From Rhytidiadelphus loreus (taxonomy: Eukaryota > Streptophyta > Bryopsida > Hypnales > Hylocomiaceae), in the NCBI GenBank assembly GCA_947034895.1, contig OX344763.1, positions 3,288,501 through 3,352,500 of the forward strand: a stretch of DNA of 64,000 nt, written 5' to 3'. A program made the position numbers and the translations under genes. Positions 34,322 to 47,350 of this stretch are shown here, piece after piece (the first letter of the stretch is position 1; every line of letters begins with the position of its first letter). A model generated the notes under the pieces. The model saw nothing but the letters and a program-made list of their open reading frames with translations, did no database searches and was not told where the DNA came from.

Positions 34322-35930
34322 AAATCATTATCAGGGCACCTTTTTTTACATTGTTGAAGAAGTGCCAAAGTAGCAATGTAAAATGTTATAGTGGTGCTCC
34401 AAATTTCAATATTCATCCACATACTGGATAGAAAATATTGCATCAACATATATCACTCGTCCATCCATAATTTGGTTTTCATCCACAATCTAGTAATTTC
34501 ATCCAAATTTTTGGCCATTTTCTAGCCAAATTATTTTTTTGTAGTGCAATCTAGCACTAGAAAGCCAAAAAACTCAACCCTGATCATTATCCACACAATG
34601 GAGAAAAAAAAGACAAATTGTTGAATATCTAGAAGATTTGGAGATTAGGATGATGTTGTACATCAATATACACTTAGTTTTGTAGTGTCCAATGGACTAC
34701 ACAATGCCCGACAGGCCACCTACATAGGAAACATAGTCTGAAGAGATTTTGCAACCATGCACTAAAAAGTAATACGGAGTATGGAAGGTAGAATTGCCTA
34801 ATAACACCATCCACCTAATTCTATCACCTAGAGGTTCCTCCCAATTGTATTAGTTGCCCATCTTTTACCACAATCCTAACAATCCAATCTTTACAATCTC
34901 ATGCTTCAACAAGGATCTACTCACAGTTTAACATTTCAGCTTTGAAAAACTACAAAAAATTCACTTCTAGCTAGAATGACTTCATTCCTTTTGCAATTGA
35001 CTTCTCTCAAACTTTTCAATCTCTGAAAAAATATGGAAGCTGACAAATAGCTTCTCCAAAGTACGCAGATAGCAAATTTGTGTGGTAGTGGGAAGTTCTA
35101 CCTTACTAGCAATCAGGGATGACCCCACAAGGTTAGCATTGGTCCCATCCACATAAACTTGTTGATCCCTGTAAAGCCCATTGACGGCATCCTTTTGTAC
35201 GTCCAACCTCTCCAGAAGAAGCTTTCGAATGTCAAACCAATTTGTTTCTGTTGGTGACTCATAAATAAAATAATATTATTCAACTAGGCAGCAGGATCAC
35301 AATCCTAAACTTCTCATGCCCAAAGGGATGTGCAGTAAGGTAACAGGCTCAGAAACCACCCATCTAAGGGCTGAAACTGAATTTCGAGAAGGTGAAACAC
35401 CTTGAAATATATGTGAGCATATTTTCCTGGAAAGAAAAGTAGAATTTTCACCTAACCCAAGTCGTTTCATATTTTTCAGAGCTATGAGGAATTAGTTATC
35501 AAATTTTGAAGTCAAAAGGGCACAGTGCTCTTAAACCGTGCCCTAACTGAAATGTTCACCACTTGTACATAACTGAAGCCAATGAAAAGAAACATGTACA
35601 ACCCATGCAGATTCAAAATAGGGCACGGTTTTAAAGCCTGAACGGTTGTAAGTTAGTTGCAAACTGAGAATCAAAGGTTGTTTTAGGGAAGGACCAGATG
35701 TCAATAGATCTGCGTATTTTGCATTTGTGAAGGGGGATAATTGATTTTTTGCAATAAAATGGAGACTCTAATCTGGATGCAATTCTTATTTATGTGTAGC
35801 AGCAATTTGGCGAAGAAGCGTCCCCAAAGCACACTGGAGTCCTATTGCATTGTCAACACTCCGAAAATTATTAAATGTAAGTTGGCTCCATATCTTTTAG
35901 TGGGGCTAATGTAAGGTAGTGTGCTCATAA
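34235..35930. repeat. Dispersed repeat, copy 2 (pairs with 13,990-15,780)
   Basis: Same order of blocks as copy 1. An insertion at about 35,336-35,690 (GGCTCAGAAACCACCCATCT onward) recurs in related form at 46,890-47,230. Confidence 0.75.
34982..35270 (-). pseudogene. Fragment of an unidentified conserved reading frame, copy 2
   Basis: An open frame of about 95 codons reads TNWFDIRKLLLERLDVQKD, VNGLYRDQQVYVDGTNANL, then TQICYLRTLEKLFVSFHIFS, ending LQKE-stop. No start codon or acceptor could be settled. Conservation of the frame with 15,051-15,290 suggests that the repeat family once carried a protein. No known domain was recognised. Confidence 0.5.
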
Positions 35931-38148
35931 ACTATCACTTTAAGGGTTGTTGGGCCGTTTTGATGGTTTTCAAATGCTTGAAAATATTTTCACTTATTTT
36001 GCACTTGAAGATAAATTGATGCCAAATCTAACACAAGTGGTTTAATATTTTTTGGAGCATTTATGAATTACTTATGAATTTCCAAAGAATTATGTAGTAG
36101 GCACCTATTCTTGATCTTAGGCCTTTCAAAACCCACATGCATAGTCTGAAAAAAGATATGGCTAGACCAAAAACAAATAGCGAGGCATTCAAACTTTAAT
36201 ACACAAGGTTCCTAAATGTGACCCTTACTAAACTTAAATGAAACTTGCATTCTTTTAACATGTGTAATCTTAAAAGCAATTGGGCAATCAATTTCCATTT
36301 AGAAAAATTAAGTGGACACACCTTGGCTTTGAAATGGACCCTCTCCGGCTCTTATTCCATCCATTAAAGAAGTATGAACAAATCTCATTAATGCTCTAAC
36401 AATATGAGCATTCCAACTCACATCCACTAACTATTGCATTTGAAGCCACCTATGGGACAATTTGAAGCAAAGGGTCTGAACAAGAGCCATCTACCATAAA
36501 CCTCTCTTTTTGGAGTTGTGCAAGAGTGAGCTCATTTCTTTTTTTGGTTTTGCCAATCATTGAGTCCAAAATAAGTTGTTAGGAAATAGTGGAAATCTTT
36601 AACCCCTAATCACTTGAGAAACCAAATTTTGGTATTTAAATAGAGTTTTCAAAGATTTAAGGTTGATAAGGCTACTAAAATACAATTTATAGAGATACCA
36701 CATTTTTAATGTAGATATACAATTAGAAAATTTCACACAATAGAAGTATTCTATGGGTCCAACTCTAGTTTTCATGTTGATTTGTTCCTTAGACTTCTTA
36801 TAACAAGTGCAGTCAACAACCAATAGAGTATATTCCACCAATACAAACTAATTGAACTCCTACATATCCAATTTTTGAATCAATTTAAACATTGGAGTTA
36901 TAGAATAAGAGATGTGGAGGCTAAAAGTTGATCTTGAGATCATCCAACTTTGAAATTTGCATGAGAAACAACTATTCTAATTTCAATCATATTCCATTAA
37001 AATAGTTGTAGCTTTATAGTTTCAAATAAGTATTTATTTTTCAAAGACCCCCTAAAATATTGAAATGGTCCCTAATCCATTAATAAAACAAAGATAAAGA
37101 ATGGAAAAACAAAATTGACATCTAAAATTCAAAATCCCAATCAATTAGAGTTATGTTAAGTTTTATACTCATTCAAGTGTATTTAATCAATATCTTTCAA
37201 TATCAATATCAATATATTTAATCAATGTCAATATTAATATTATTAGCCCCCAAAAGATCAAGTAGTATATATTGACAAAAATAATAGTGTTTTGGTCATC
37301 TAGTTAAAAATAAAATTTCCAATATATGTTTTGATATTTCTACACAATAGGTGGTTGAGTAGTTTTTAGATAGAATAAAATTTTTAAATTTGACAATACA
37401 ATTAAGAATCATAGTGTGAAAAATAGTTGCATTTTCTGTAAGAACACTTGTTCACATTACAAAGTTTTTATTTATTTCAACAAATAAGATTGAACCTAGT
37501 TCTAAGATTTATGTGTGTAAAAGGAGCTATAATCTCTCTATACAAACTAACGAAATGAAATTTATAAGGAGAATTAGTTTGTAAACCATTAATTATAGAA
37601 TTCTTTTTTCTAGAATAAAATTAGAAGTATTTTTCTTTTGCTACATTTTCTATAGATTTGGAAATTAAAAATTAAAACATAGCATTTATATATTTTTGTT
37701 AATTACAACATTGCTACCATTTGGAATGACAATTTTTAGTTTTATAGATAAATTATTAGAAATTAATTAAATTCTATCATGATGAACTTCCTTATGATTA
37801 ATTTTTTTTCAAAATGAATAAAAAGTTTTCTAATTTCATTTCCTAAATGTATTCCAACCTATTTTTTCAAAGTAAGAGTTTTTAGCATAAATTTTAGTAC
37901 ATGTACATTTTTTATAAATATTTTAAGAGATAAAAACTTAACAATTTGGAAAGATCAAAGATATGATAAATATCATATTTGAAATGCAATTTTCTGGGTT
38001 TGTTGTTGTGAAATTTTAGGAAGGTATATTGTTACAAAGTAATAAATAAATAAATAAATAAATAATGAAGGTTTTAGCATTGTTTTGGAGAAAAGTGATC
38101 AAAATACATCATTTGAAGTACTTTAGAAGTTAACCTGTCTATATTATA

Positions 38149-38334
38149 CACTAGAAGAAAACTGTGTTGAAAATTGCAGTTTTGCGTGGGCTGAAATTTG
38201 TTAAAACCTACGTTTCCAATGCAGAAATCTGTGTTGGAATGCGTTTTAACACAGATTTTTAAGTTGGAAACGTGGGTTTCAACAAATTTCAGCCCACGCA
38301 AAACTGCAATTTTCAACACAGTGTTCTTCTAGTG
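38149..38334. mobile_element. 186-bp hairpin CACTA miniature element
   Basis: It begins CACTAGAAGAA and ends TTCTTCTAGTG, flanked by a 3-bp ATA duplication (38,146-38,148 and 38,335-38,337). The empty site is in copy 1 near 23,675. The arms are inverted repeats over most of the length (for example TGAAAATTGCAGTTTTGCGT and its complement), so a transcript would fold into a long hairpin. It shares its ends with the 1331-bp element at 16,261. Confidence 0.92.
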
Positions 38335-38640
38335 ATAGCATCTAAAGTGAGGCTTATAACTTATTTCAAATGAACATTGAAAGAGAAGAATTTAAACTTT
38401 TCATTGACATTTCTTTTGTAGACTTCTTTGATTGTATTTAATGTAGATAGTAGTAGAGCAACACCCATGATCAAGGAATTCCTAATTTTTCCGTAGAAAG
38501 AGGTGCTTGAGTTCAATAAATAGTGAACGGATAACTTTTAAGATTATTGTAAAAATGAAGAGTATGTATTTGTTCAAAAATTAGAACTCTTGTAGTTGAC
38601 TACCTTAGTAATAGATCTTGTCCTTTAAGAGTTATTTGTG

Positions 38641-38747
38641 GATTTTTTTTTTTTTTTTTTTTTCTGACACAAATGAAAAAGATTTCCATTGCAAAGAGAA
38701 AAATACAGGACAGCCAGCCACAAGTGGCTTGGCACACGGGAAAAATG
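38641..38747 (-). mobile_element. 3' end of a poly(A) retroposon
   Basis: An insertion relative to copy 1. It starts with about 21 T and continues with CTGACACAAATG, CCATTGCAAAGAG and a GCCAGCCACAAGTGGCTTGGC-like stem. Flanks TTATTTGTGGAT and TTATCCATGGAT look like a diverged ~12-bp target duplication. A related 3' end, with the same order of blocks and stem, is at 58,066-58,180. It fits a truncated LINE or a SINE that uses a LINE 3' end. Confidence 0.7.
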
Positions 38748-39860
38748 GTTTATCCATGGATTCAAAAGATACAATCTTTAGTACATTTTGGCAATTTCTA
38801 ATGAATTTCACCCTTGAACATTCTATTTTTTGAATCTCATCTTAATTATTGAAATGAAGTTCACTTAATCAAGTCTTATTTCTATACTAATTTTAAATTT
38901 CTAAATTTTTTGAAATTGAATAATTAATTGCAATTTGAATTTAAGACCTATCACCATAGTCTAATCAAATTCTCATTACAAATTGACATTAATTTTTTTT
39001 AAATTGTAATATTTTTTATTAAAATGTACACCTCTAATTTTGACATGTTTTGAAGTTTTTCCTATCTTTGATGTGAATTTTCATCATTCTTCTTCAAAAA
39101 GTTAAGATAAATTGAAATTGTTTTATCACCACTACTTTCAAATCTATTATATTATTGTAGAGAAGGATAAATTTTCTCTTTCCATTGTTGCTCATGACAA
39201 CATCTATATATTGTCTACAAAATCTCTTATAAACTACAATTGGATCTATTTCTAATTTTCATGTATTGTTAGGTTCTTTAGATGATCACTAGAGACATGA
39301 GGCATTAATTTGCTAGGCCCTTTTTATAGTAATATATCCCAATAGAATGATTGATTGTAATTAATGAATCATTCCTAATCATCTACACAAACTTGCTTAA
39401 TACTACTTTCATCAATGGTCTTTTGCAAGTAATTCACTCTCTACTACAATATTTTTAAACCAACATTCAACATGGGCCACACTAATGTGGATACAATACA
39501 CCGAATTCTCAAAATACATTGATAATGTGCAAATATTTAAGAGACTCTCACTGAAATAACTCCACCTAATTGTTGCAAAAGTCTCCCATATAGGCACCTA
39601 CCTACAATATTTACCTTTTGGATAGGATCCAATAAAATTTGATATAGATACCCTATAATGAACACTTTGAAAATTCATATTTAATTCTTATAGTGCACAA
39701 ATAATACATGTTGCAACCTACATAAGAGGTCTAAGAAAGTAAGTGGTTGTCTCTAATGTAGACATTTGCCAATGTGTTGCTAGAGTACACAAACTATCTA
39801 TCCAAACACTTGGCTAAATGAATTCACAAGATAAAACTTCTATTGAAAATCTCCTTTTCC

Positions 39861-41393
39861 TTATGGAAATTTTGGTTTCATTTTATTTGAACCAATGATA
39901 GCTATGTAGGTTTGAATCAATGTAGCCATTGTCACCAAAACAACAACAATTGTAGACAAAACCACCCAAGGCTTAGAGCAAAATACAATTTTGAACTCAC
40001 TCCAAAGTCTATATCTCCTAAGTCTACATCTACTCAGTATGTCTTCTTTCATTTTATGGTGTATTTCAGAAGAAGAAACTTTTGTTAAACCTTCCGTCAG
40101 AGCTATCCACATTTCGAATGCCTTTGTTCTACAAACATTATAAATTACATCATGTTTGACAAGAAGATCCAAATCTTCTGGAGCTTGAATGAGATCACTC
40201 ATAAATAAAATGTAATCATGGAATAGACAACCCCCTGAAATCTCTTCATACCATGCCATATTTCAGATGAAGGAAAAAGTTCCATCATATATTCTCATCT
40301 TAGGAAGAGATAAGCATTTCTTGTTGTAAGACATTGTGCACAATGGCCCACCAACTCCAACAAATTTGATGCCAGATTGTTTTAACTTTGTTGCTGATGG
40401 AACGCAAATATATTCATTTCTATACACCTCTTGGTTCCTGAATCTGTCTTTGGATCCACAAATGATTTTGTATGTAGCTTCAAGAATATGCGTTTTTTCA
40501 TCTAAAAGAAATGAGTTGTCAATTTTGAAAGCTTCACTTGAAGTGATCATGAAACAATTGCTTACACGACGCGTTACAATCTCTAAGCTTCTCTGTTGAT
40601 ATAGTGAGTCATTGATGAAAGGTTCAATGCCTTGGGAGGTCGAAGAAGCAATAGAAGTGGTAAGATAATCAACTACCTTGTCAATGAAAACAAAAGGGAC
40701 TTGATTTTCAACTTGATAAAGATCGAAATCCACACACCCTATCCAATTGTTGTGTGACTTGTCTCTTGTATAAATCACATTTTGTGTATGAGACCAAAAT
40801 GGCAACACACACAATCGTCCTTCATTCCATGGGAAACACATGCCAATGTAATAGGCCAAGAAGAGGGCATCTAAAGCCAATACATGTTTGATATGATCAT
40901 CACTCCAACCAGTCACCCCATTCAAAAGACCATAGCATGCCAACATAGCCTTGGGATCATCTACAATTGCATTACGAAAATGGACCCATTTCTCTCCCAC
41001 TAATCCAAATTGCACTGCAATAACCAACTTCAAAGCCTCTGATCCACTGTTGTCCAAGTTTTCTCGATTGTGGAGCCCAAATCGCCATCCTTGTGGAGAA
41101 AATGATGTCGGAGGTTGGCGCCTATACTTGGGCACTTTCAAAATAGCATATCCCAATTTGTTTGCCTCACCCTCTTGATTGGGGCGGAGCATGTGTGTGT
41201 GGTCAATAAACCACTTTGGATTTTGTAGTTGATCTTCAATGTCACCTATGCATATGGCACTACAAAAATTAGTGCAAATAAAATAAAACCGACAATCTTT
41301 GTAAGAGAAAATATAAATGCATGCCACCAATGTAGAAAATGAAACCTATAGTTAGTTACCTGTGGTCACGACATCCATGTTGGAGCTGCCCAT
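39861..41393 (-). pseudogene. DUF247 second copy, one nonsense codon
   Basis: Same structure as the intact gene: exon 1 at 41,393-41,360, exon 2 at 41,245-39,861, and exon 2 has exactly the same length (1385 bp). The one disabling change I see is TGA at 40,263-40,265, where the other copy has CGA (Arg) just before NMAWYE. It would remove the conserved C-terminal part and the membrane anchor. Elsewhere amino-acid changes are spread over the protein (for example KSHNNWIGCVDFDLYQVENQ against KSHKDLMWVVASDLRQVENQ). It could be a recent pseudogene or a truncated soluble form. Confidence 0.87.
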
Positions 41394-41770
41394 TTGTATT
41401 GTGTGAATAAATTCAATCCCTCACACCTCCAATAAGTGTAAGCCCTTGCAAAGGTACAGGAAGTCTGCAAGTAGCCACGTCGGATGTTGCACCAAAGCTT
41501 ATATGACAAAAGAGATGACAACAACGCACAAGCACGACACCTTAAAATCTCTAAAATCTTTAAATGAAGAACAAATAGTGACCATATGATCTAGGAATAG
41601 CTGCAAAGCTTTCAAGCCTAAATGAAAATCAAGCATCACAGTTATAACAGGTCAAAGAAAGCAGTCGAGGAGCTTTCAATGTCAACAAAACTAAAAACTA
41701 AAAAATCCATGATCGACTCTCGCTTGATACGGAAGGAGCAAAGTCAAAGCAAGCTGAGAGCGACTTAGAC

Positions 41771-41983
41771 CAGGGTCCAGGGAGATTTTCAGCTTAACCG
41801 GCTAAAATCCTACATTTGCTAAGACCAAACGGTTGTTTGAAGCATTCTCTCGGCTAAACCCTTATAAAATAGAGATTTTCCTCTTAAATGATCGGGTTTT
41901 TTCCGAAGATTTTGAAATCCATTTTGAAATTCTCAAAATCAACTGGCTAGCTCGTAATTAAATGCCGGTACACCCCGTACATT
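41771..41983. mobile_element. 213-bp insertion with 9-bp target duplication
   Basis: GACTTAGAC occurs on both sides (41,762-41,770 and 41,984-41,992), and the empty site is in copy 1 near 26,900. The insert has no clear terminal inverted repeat and no poly(A). A 9-bp duplication fits MULE-type elements, some of which lack inverted repeats; a SINE is another possibility. Confidence 0.7.
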
Positions 41984-43214
41984 GACTTAGACTCACTACA
42001 CTCAAAGAGGGGATCATGACGAGAAGTGTGTCGCTCTTCTTACACCCAATTGCAAGCACTGTCCACTTTGGAGCTCTGCCCATTCGAACCACGAAAACAC
42101 TAACCCTCTATTTCTTTCCCCAACTGACTTGCAACTCTAAGCTCAGCTTTCTTGACGACACAAGGATCACTCCATCTCGTGCAAGAAACCCTATATCATT
42201 CTGTGGCTGCATCAAATCCAAGAAATTTCTGGCCAAAAATCATACCTTAAGCCACCACAAGAGCTGCCAACAAATAATAGTTGTATGAGCACGCGGCTTG
42301 TGCTAGAAGCGTCCCCAGCAAGTGAAAGTGAAAACCAGAGAGACGGGAGTACGAAGCTCTTGAATCGCAGAAGGCAACCCCAGACAGTTTGCTCTCCACC
42401 AGCCTTGACTGGAACGAAATCTCAAGAAGTGGCCAAGCGAAGCGGTCCTCCAACACACGCTGTGCACAAAGAGACCCTGCTGTTGCCGCTGTAGGAATCG
42501 AAAGTAGGAAACAAGAGGACACAGACGTGCTCTGCTGTTCTCCGGTGCAAACTTATAGTGGAGCAACTGGCGTTGTGGTGGTGTGGACGGGACTCAAATT
42601 GTCGATATTTTGATGAAACCCCAATGGCTCAGCAGCAAGTGCAGAACAGTACGACTCCAAGTGGGGTCTCATTGTATCATTTCCACACCTTTGAAATCGA
42701 TTTCAAATGTGGGGAGAATAGTACGGAGTAGCACACTAAAAAATGGAAAGAAACAGAGCACATTCGACACTTGGTGAGCCTCTTTCTTCGAGGCGGTCCC
42801 GCCTCATCTCTAGAAAAATATTATGGAGCCTGTCAAATTTTCCACTTGTCTGGGCATCCGTCTCCAACTGAATAGTAATCGGTCAAATTTGAGAAAAGTA
42901 AACTTGGCCCCACTCACTTGCATTGGTTCCAAACTGAAAATTGTGGACCACTACTACGTCCAAGCATTTCGACCTACAGGTGGAGTTTACCTCCAAATGT
43001 CTCTTTTGAGCACAATCAATTGGAAAAGTGGTAGCACCCGAATGTGAAATGCGCCCTCCGATTAAAATGCCTCTCTGACTAGTGAAATTTGTTTTTGTAA
43101 ACTGAGGACACACTGCAAGGCCTTTGTGTAATGTAACTACATCCAAAAGCGTCCAAATAAGCACATCGACATCATTCTTATGCAGCAATGCACACCGACA
43201 CCCGTTAAAGTTTT

Positions 43215-44150
43215 TAATAAAGAACAAATAGTGACCTTATGATCTAGGAATAGCTGCAAAGCTTTCAAGCCAAAATGAAATTCAAGCATCACAGTTGGAA
43301 CAAGTCAACTAAACAGAAAACAAAAGAATCACTGATCGACTCTCACTGAATACGGAAGGGACAAACCAAGCAAGCTGGGAGCAACTTAGACTCACAACAC
43401 TCAAAGAGATGATCATCACAAGAAAGCCTCATCAGTGAGCCTATATTCATACTTTCCATTGCAAGCACTGTCCACTTTCCAGTTCTGCCCATCTAAACAA
43501 CCACAACACTAACACTCTATTTTTTTCCCCAACTGACATGCAACTCTCAAAACATGTTTTCTTCACCGCACATTCCATCTCTGGTCCTAAACCATATTAT
43601 CATTCTGTAGCTGCATCCTATTTGAGAAAATGCAGGCCAAAAAGCTTACCTTAAATCATCCCAAGAGCTGCCGACAAATAACAGTTGTATGAGCATGCGG
43701 CTTGTGCGAGAGAAGCGTCCCCAACAGGCGAAAGTGAATACCAGGGAGACGGGAGTAGGAAGCTCTCGAATCACAAAAGGTAACACCAAGGGAGTCTGCT
43801 CTCCACCAGCCTTGACTGGAACGGAATCTCAACAAGTGGCCAAGCCAAACGCTCCTCCCACACACGCTGTGCACAAAGAGACCCTGGTGGTGAAGCTGCA
43901 GGAAAGGAAGTAGGATTCCAAAGGATACAGACGAACACTGCTGTTCTTGGGTGCGGGTGCAAACTTGTAATGGAGCAACCTGTGTTGTGGTCATGTGGAC
44001 GGGGCTCAAATTGTCGGTATTTTGATGAAACCGCAATGGTTCAGCAGCATGTGAAGAACAATGCGCCACCAAGTAGGGTCTAATTGTATCATTTCCACAC
44101 CTTTAAAATCGATTTCAATGTGTGGGAAATAGTAGCATATTAAAAACTGG
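43215..44150. repeat. Third, gene-less copy of the DUF247 5' flank
   Basis: Matches 26,730-27,640 and 41,570-42,720, with blocks such as GTGACCTTATGATCTAGGAA, GAGCAACCTGTGTTGTGG and GCAGCATGTGAAGAACA. There is no DUF247 coding sequence beside it. Confidence 0.75.
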
Positions 44151-44159
44151 GAAGACACA

Positions 44160-44310
44160 GAACTCAGTGCCGTTTGCGAGACGATACGTAACCCCATCGA
44201 GCAATTCACGTGGGCTGGACCCAGCACAGTTGCGCTTCTGGGCTGTCCCAGCTCCAGGAACCCAGAGCGTGCACATCTTCAAACCTGCCCGGAGCTTGAT
44301 GAAAGTCATA
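44160..44310. other. GC-rich island of unknown origin
   Basis: Richer in G+C than its neighbours (TGGGCTGTCCCAGCTCCAGG and surroundings). A similar island lies at 45,840-45,990. Both may be captured exon pieces, but I could not match them to a protein. Confidence 0.35.
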
Positions 44311-44319
44311 GGAGTATTC

Positions 44320-45600
44320 TAGATTCTCTTTTTATGTGTTATTGGACACCAAATGAATAAACTATGAATTTTCAAAGCTATGAAAATAGGTATTTCTTAA
44401 ATCGACCCTAAACTCTCATAAATAGGGGGAATACATTTTAGGCAAGATTTCATAGGGGGTGGTTTTGAAAAGGGATTGCAATGAAGTGCAATTTCTTTAA
44501 CTTTAGTTTGATTCTTTGGTTTTGTGCAACTATGCCATAAGGAAACTAAACCTATTTATAACATGTTTTTAAACCAAATCTAGACTACATCTCCTTGTTT
44601 AGAATGTAAAACCTCTATTTATGAGAGTCTCCAATCAATTTTGGGAACATCTACTTTTCAACACTTCAAAAATTCATTGTTTATTCATATGGTTTCCCAA
44701 AAAAGCATTCCAAGAGAATCTTGAAACATCTTTTGATTGCAAAGGTAGATGTACCTATTCTTGATAATTTAAGCATTTTAGCTTGTGTGATAAAGGAAAC
44801 TTGTTGAGAAAATGAGCTCAATGTGTGCAAATACAAGGATGAAGAAGAATGCAAAAAAAAGACTTTTTTCCCCCAATAATACATATTTTATTCGATGTAA
44901 ATGTGGTTTTCTCATTCGGTCTCATAGACTCACCTCTTCCAGTTAGCTTTAGCACTTCTCCCTATGTCAGGAGGAAAGAGAGATGAGTGCACAAGAAGGT
45001 ACAAATAAAGAATCTTTCATAATGAATAGTGCATCCAACTATTGTCCACAATAGGTTAGCTTAAAAAGCCATGACAGGGGATTTTCTGAAATAGATACTT
45101 CTACCACAAAAACTTGTACAGTCCGTCAAGAATTGGAACCAGCTCAAACCCTTATTCAGACGATTTTAGGTGCTCACAAAAACTGCTGGAGATGGCGAAA
45201 CACTGTAAGCAATAATGTACTTGGGAGTTTGGTGGTAATGGACTTTGAAATCTGAACTTCCGAGACGGAATCAAACAATCCAGACTGGGTCTCTTCCAGA
45301 GATTCCTACAACCACGTTTGAACTTCCAGAGATTGCACTTCTCCTGTTTAATTCGCTCTTGTATTTAATGCAAGGAGAACCGATATTCTACTCGCCTTTT
45401 AAAATTCACTGAAAGAAATGCATATATATATTCTGCACTCATTTGTTCGAGTTTTACACCATTTGTTTCAAAGCCCAGGGATCATTTCCGAATCGTATAC
45501 GGACATTGCAGACTCCACGTTCGTGCTGCATCGATTGTCTGTAATAAGGCTGATAAGAAAATTTAGATGCTACGCTTACCATATCAGATATGAAGCTGTG
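44320..45600. repeat. Duplicated segment, pairs with 29,600-30,480
   Basis: See the partner entry. Here it is interrupted around 44,540-45,090 by AT-rich sequence that the partner does not share in full. Confidence 0.65.
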
Positions 45601-47350
45601 GTGCCCACTGCAGAGTCTTAGACATTCCATTTGAGATTCTTCAGCAGTAAGGAGACGATTGGTAGTTTCTCTGTGAGGACTTGTAGAGCCACTTGTGTGC
45701 TCAGCGGCATGTGCAGAATAGTACTCCTCCAAGTGGTTATTACGCCGTTGAAATCAATTTCAATGTGTGGAAAATAGTACTCCGTAGCATATTAAAAAAT
45801 GCAGTGGGAAGAACAGAACTCAATGCGGTACTGCATGTGGAAAACTGTAGTCGGTGTCCTCTGGGCGATCCTCTTCTAGCACCGGCTCACTCACAACGTC
45901 CCATCCAGCTCCCAGACTCCCTGCCAGGCAGCATTTTTGAACCCGCCACAACCGCTCCCAGCTGCAATTCAAGGCGTCACTCTAAAAATCTTCGTTGCTA
46001 AATACAGAGTACTGTTGCAATTGATTGTCTGTCATCGCAGCAATCTAGAGCGCCTTTGCAGTGGTGAGGAGTAAGAAAGGAATGCAACACTTGGTGCATC
46101 TCGTTCTTCGAGGTGGTCCCGCTTCATCTCTAGAATAAAATTTTGCAACATGTCAAATTCTCCACTCCACTGGGAAACCGTCTCCAACTTGCGTGTGAAA
46201 TTTGAGAAAATAAAAACTTGGTCCCACTTGTATTGGTCCCAAACTGAAAATTGTGGACCACTAACACCAAGCATTTTACAAAGTGTCACTAAATTTAAAG
46301 GCCCTTGCTTCAAAGGTGGTCAAATTTAAAGGCCCTTGCACTCTATATCTCTATATCTTCCATTTGATCTCTATTTATGAGTGAAATTATTTGGTTTTAT
46401 TTTTTAAAGATGAAATCACATGTATACTATTTATCATAAATTTAAATTTTATTTTGTGTAGATCGCAAATTACCATGAACTTTTGAAGAAAAAATGAAGA
46501 AAATTCATATCAAATCATGACATGTTTACAAAATACATAATTTTCAGAATAGAAATAAATTATAAAATACAGCATTGTAGTATAAAGAAAATTTCCATGA
46601 CACTCTATATTTAAATACGTGGTTACACATCTTTTACTTCAAACTTCACTTAAATGCTTATTTTCCAAAAAAATTCCAGAAATTCCAAGTGGAGTAAAAA
46701 ATGCACTTTAGAAGCTTCATTTTGTTGGTTATGCCCAAATGCAACATAATTCATAATGATTGACAAAATCAAATTTCAAGGGAAAAAAGTCAAAGTACTA
46801 AAATATACTGAATAGTGTACCATTTTTGTCATAAACTACACCATATAAAATAAAAAAAGAACTGCGATGTCTTGAACTAAACTCAAAATGTGGATATAAG
46901 GTAGGAGGTCCAAAAAGCAATCATCTAAGCACTGAAACTGAATTTTGGGGAGGTAAAACATCTTGAAGTATTTTTCAGTAAATTTTCCTTGAAAGACAAG
47001 AGAAAATGGAATCTAACTCAAGCTCGAATCCAAGTTGCTTCATATTTTTTGGAGCTTTGTAGAATTAGTTATGAAATTTTGAAGTTGAAATGCTATAGGG
47101 CTCTAAAAGCGACCACCTCCTAGAGTGTATACAGTTTGTACATTTTGGCACATTGAAGAAAACAAAATGTACCTGTGTCATGTTCGGTTCAAAATGCCCA
47201 ATCGCAGTTTGATCCTCCTACTTTAGCATCAATTACTAAGTTGCACACATAAAATCAGAAGGAAATTATCCATTCTTCAATACGAACAAAACTTGATTGA
47301 CCATCCAAAGGACACAACACGTCCTCGGCTTCCTACCAAAGCAAGCATAC
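45601..47350. other. Mosaic of dispersed repeats, no gene recognised
   Basis: Contains a partial copy of the 28.4/42.8-kb block (46,130-46,270), an AT-rich stretch, and a copy of the insertion seen at 35.34 kb (46,890-47,230). No coding signal was recognised. Confidence 0.45.

Larger units (their letters stand above)
36500..42780. repeat. Segmental duplication, copy 2
   Basis: Pairs with 21,790-27,660. Insertions specific to this copy are at 38,149-38,334, 38,641-38,747 and 41,771-41,983. An AATATC-rich expansion lies near 37,195-37,245 and an (AAAT)n run near 38,041. Confidence 0.9.
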
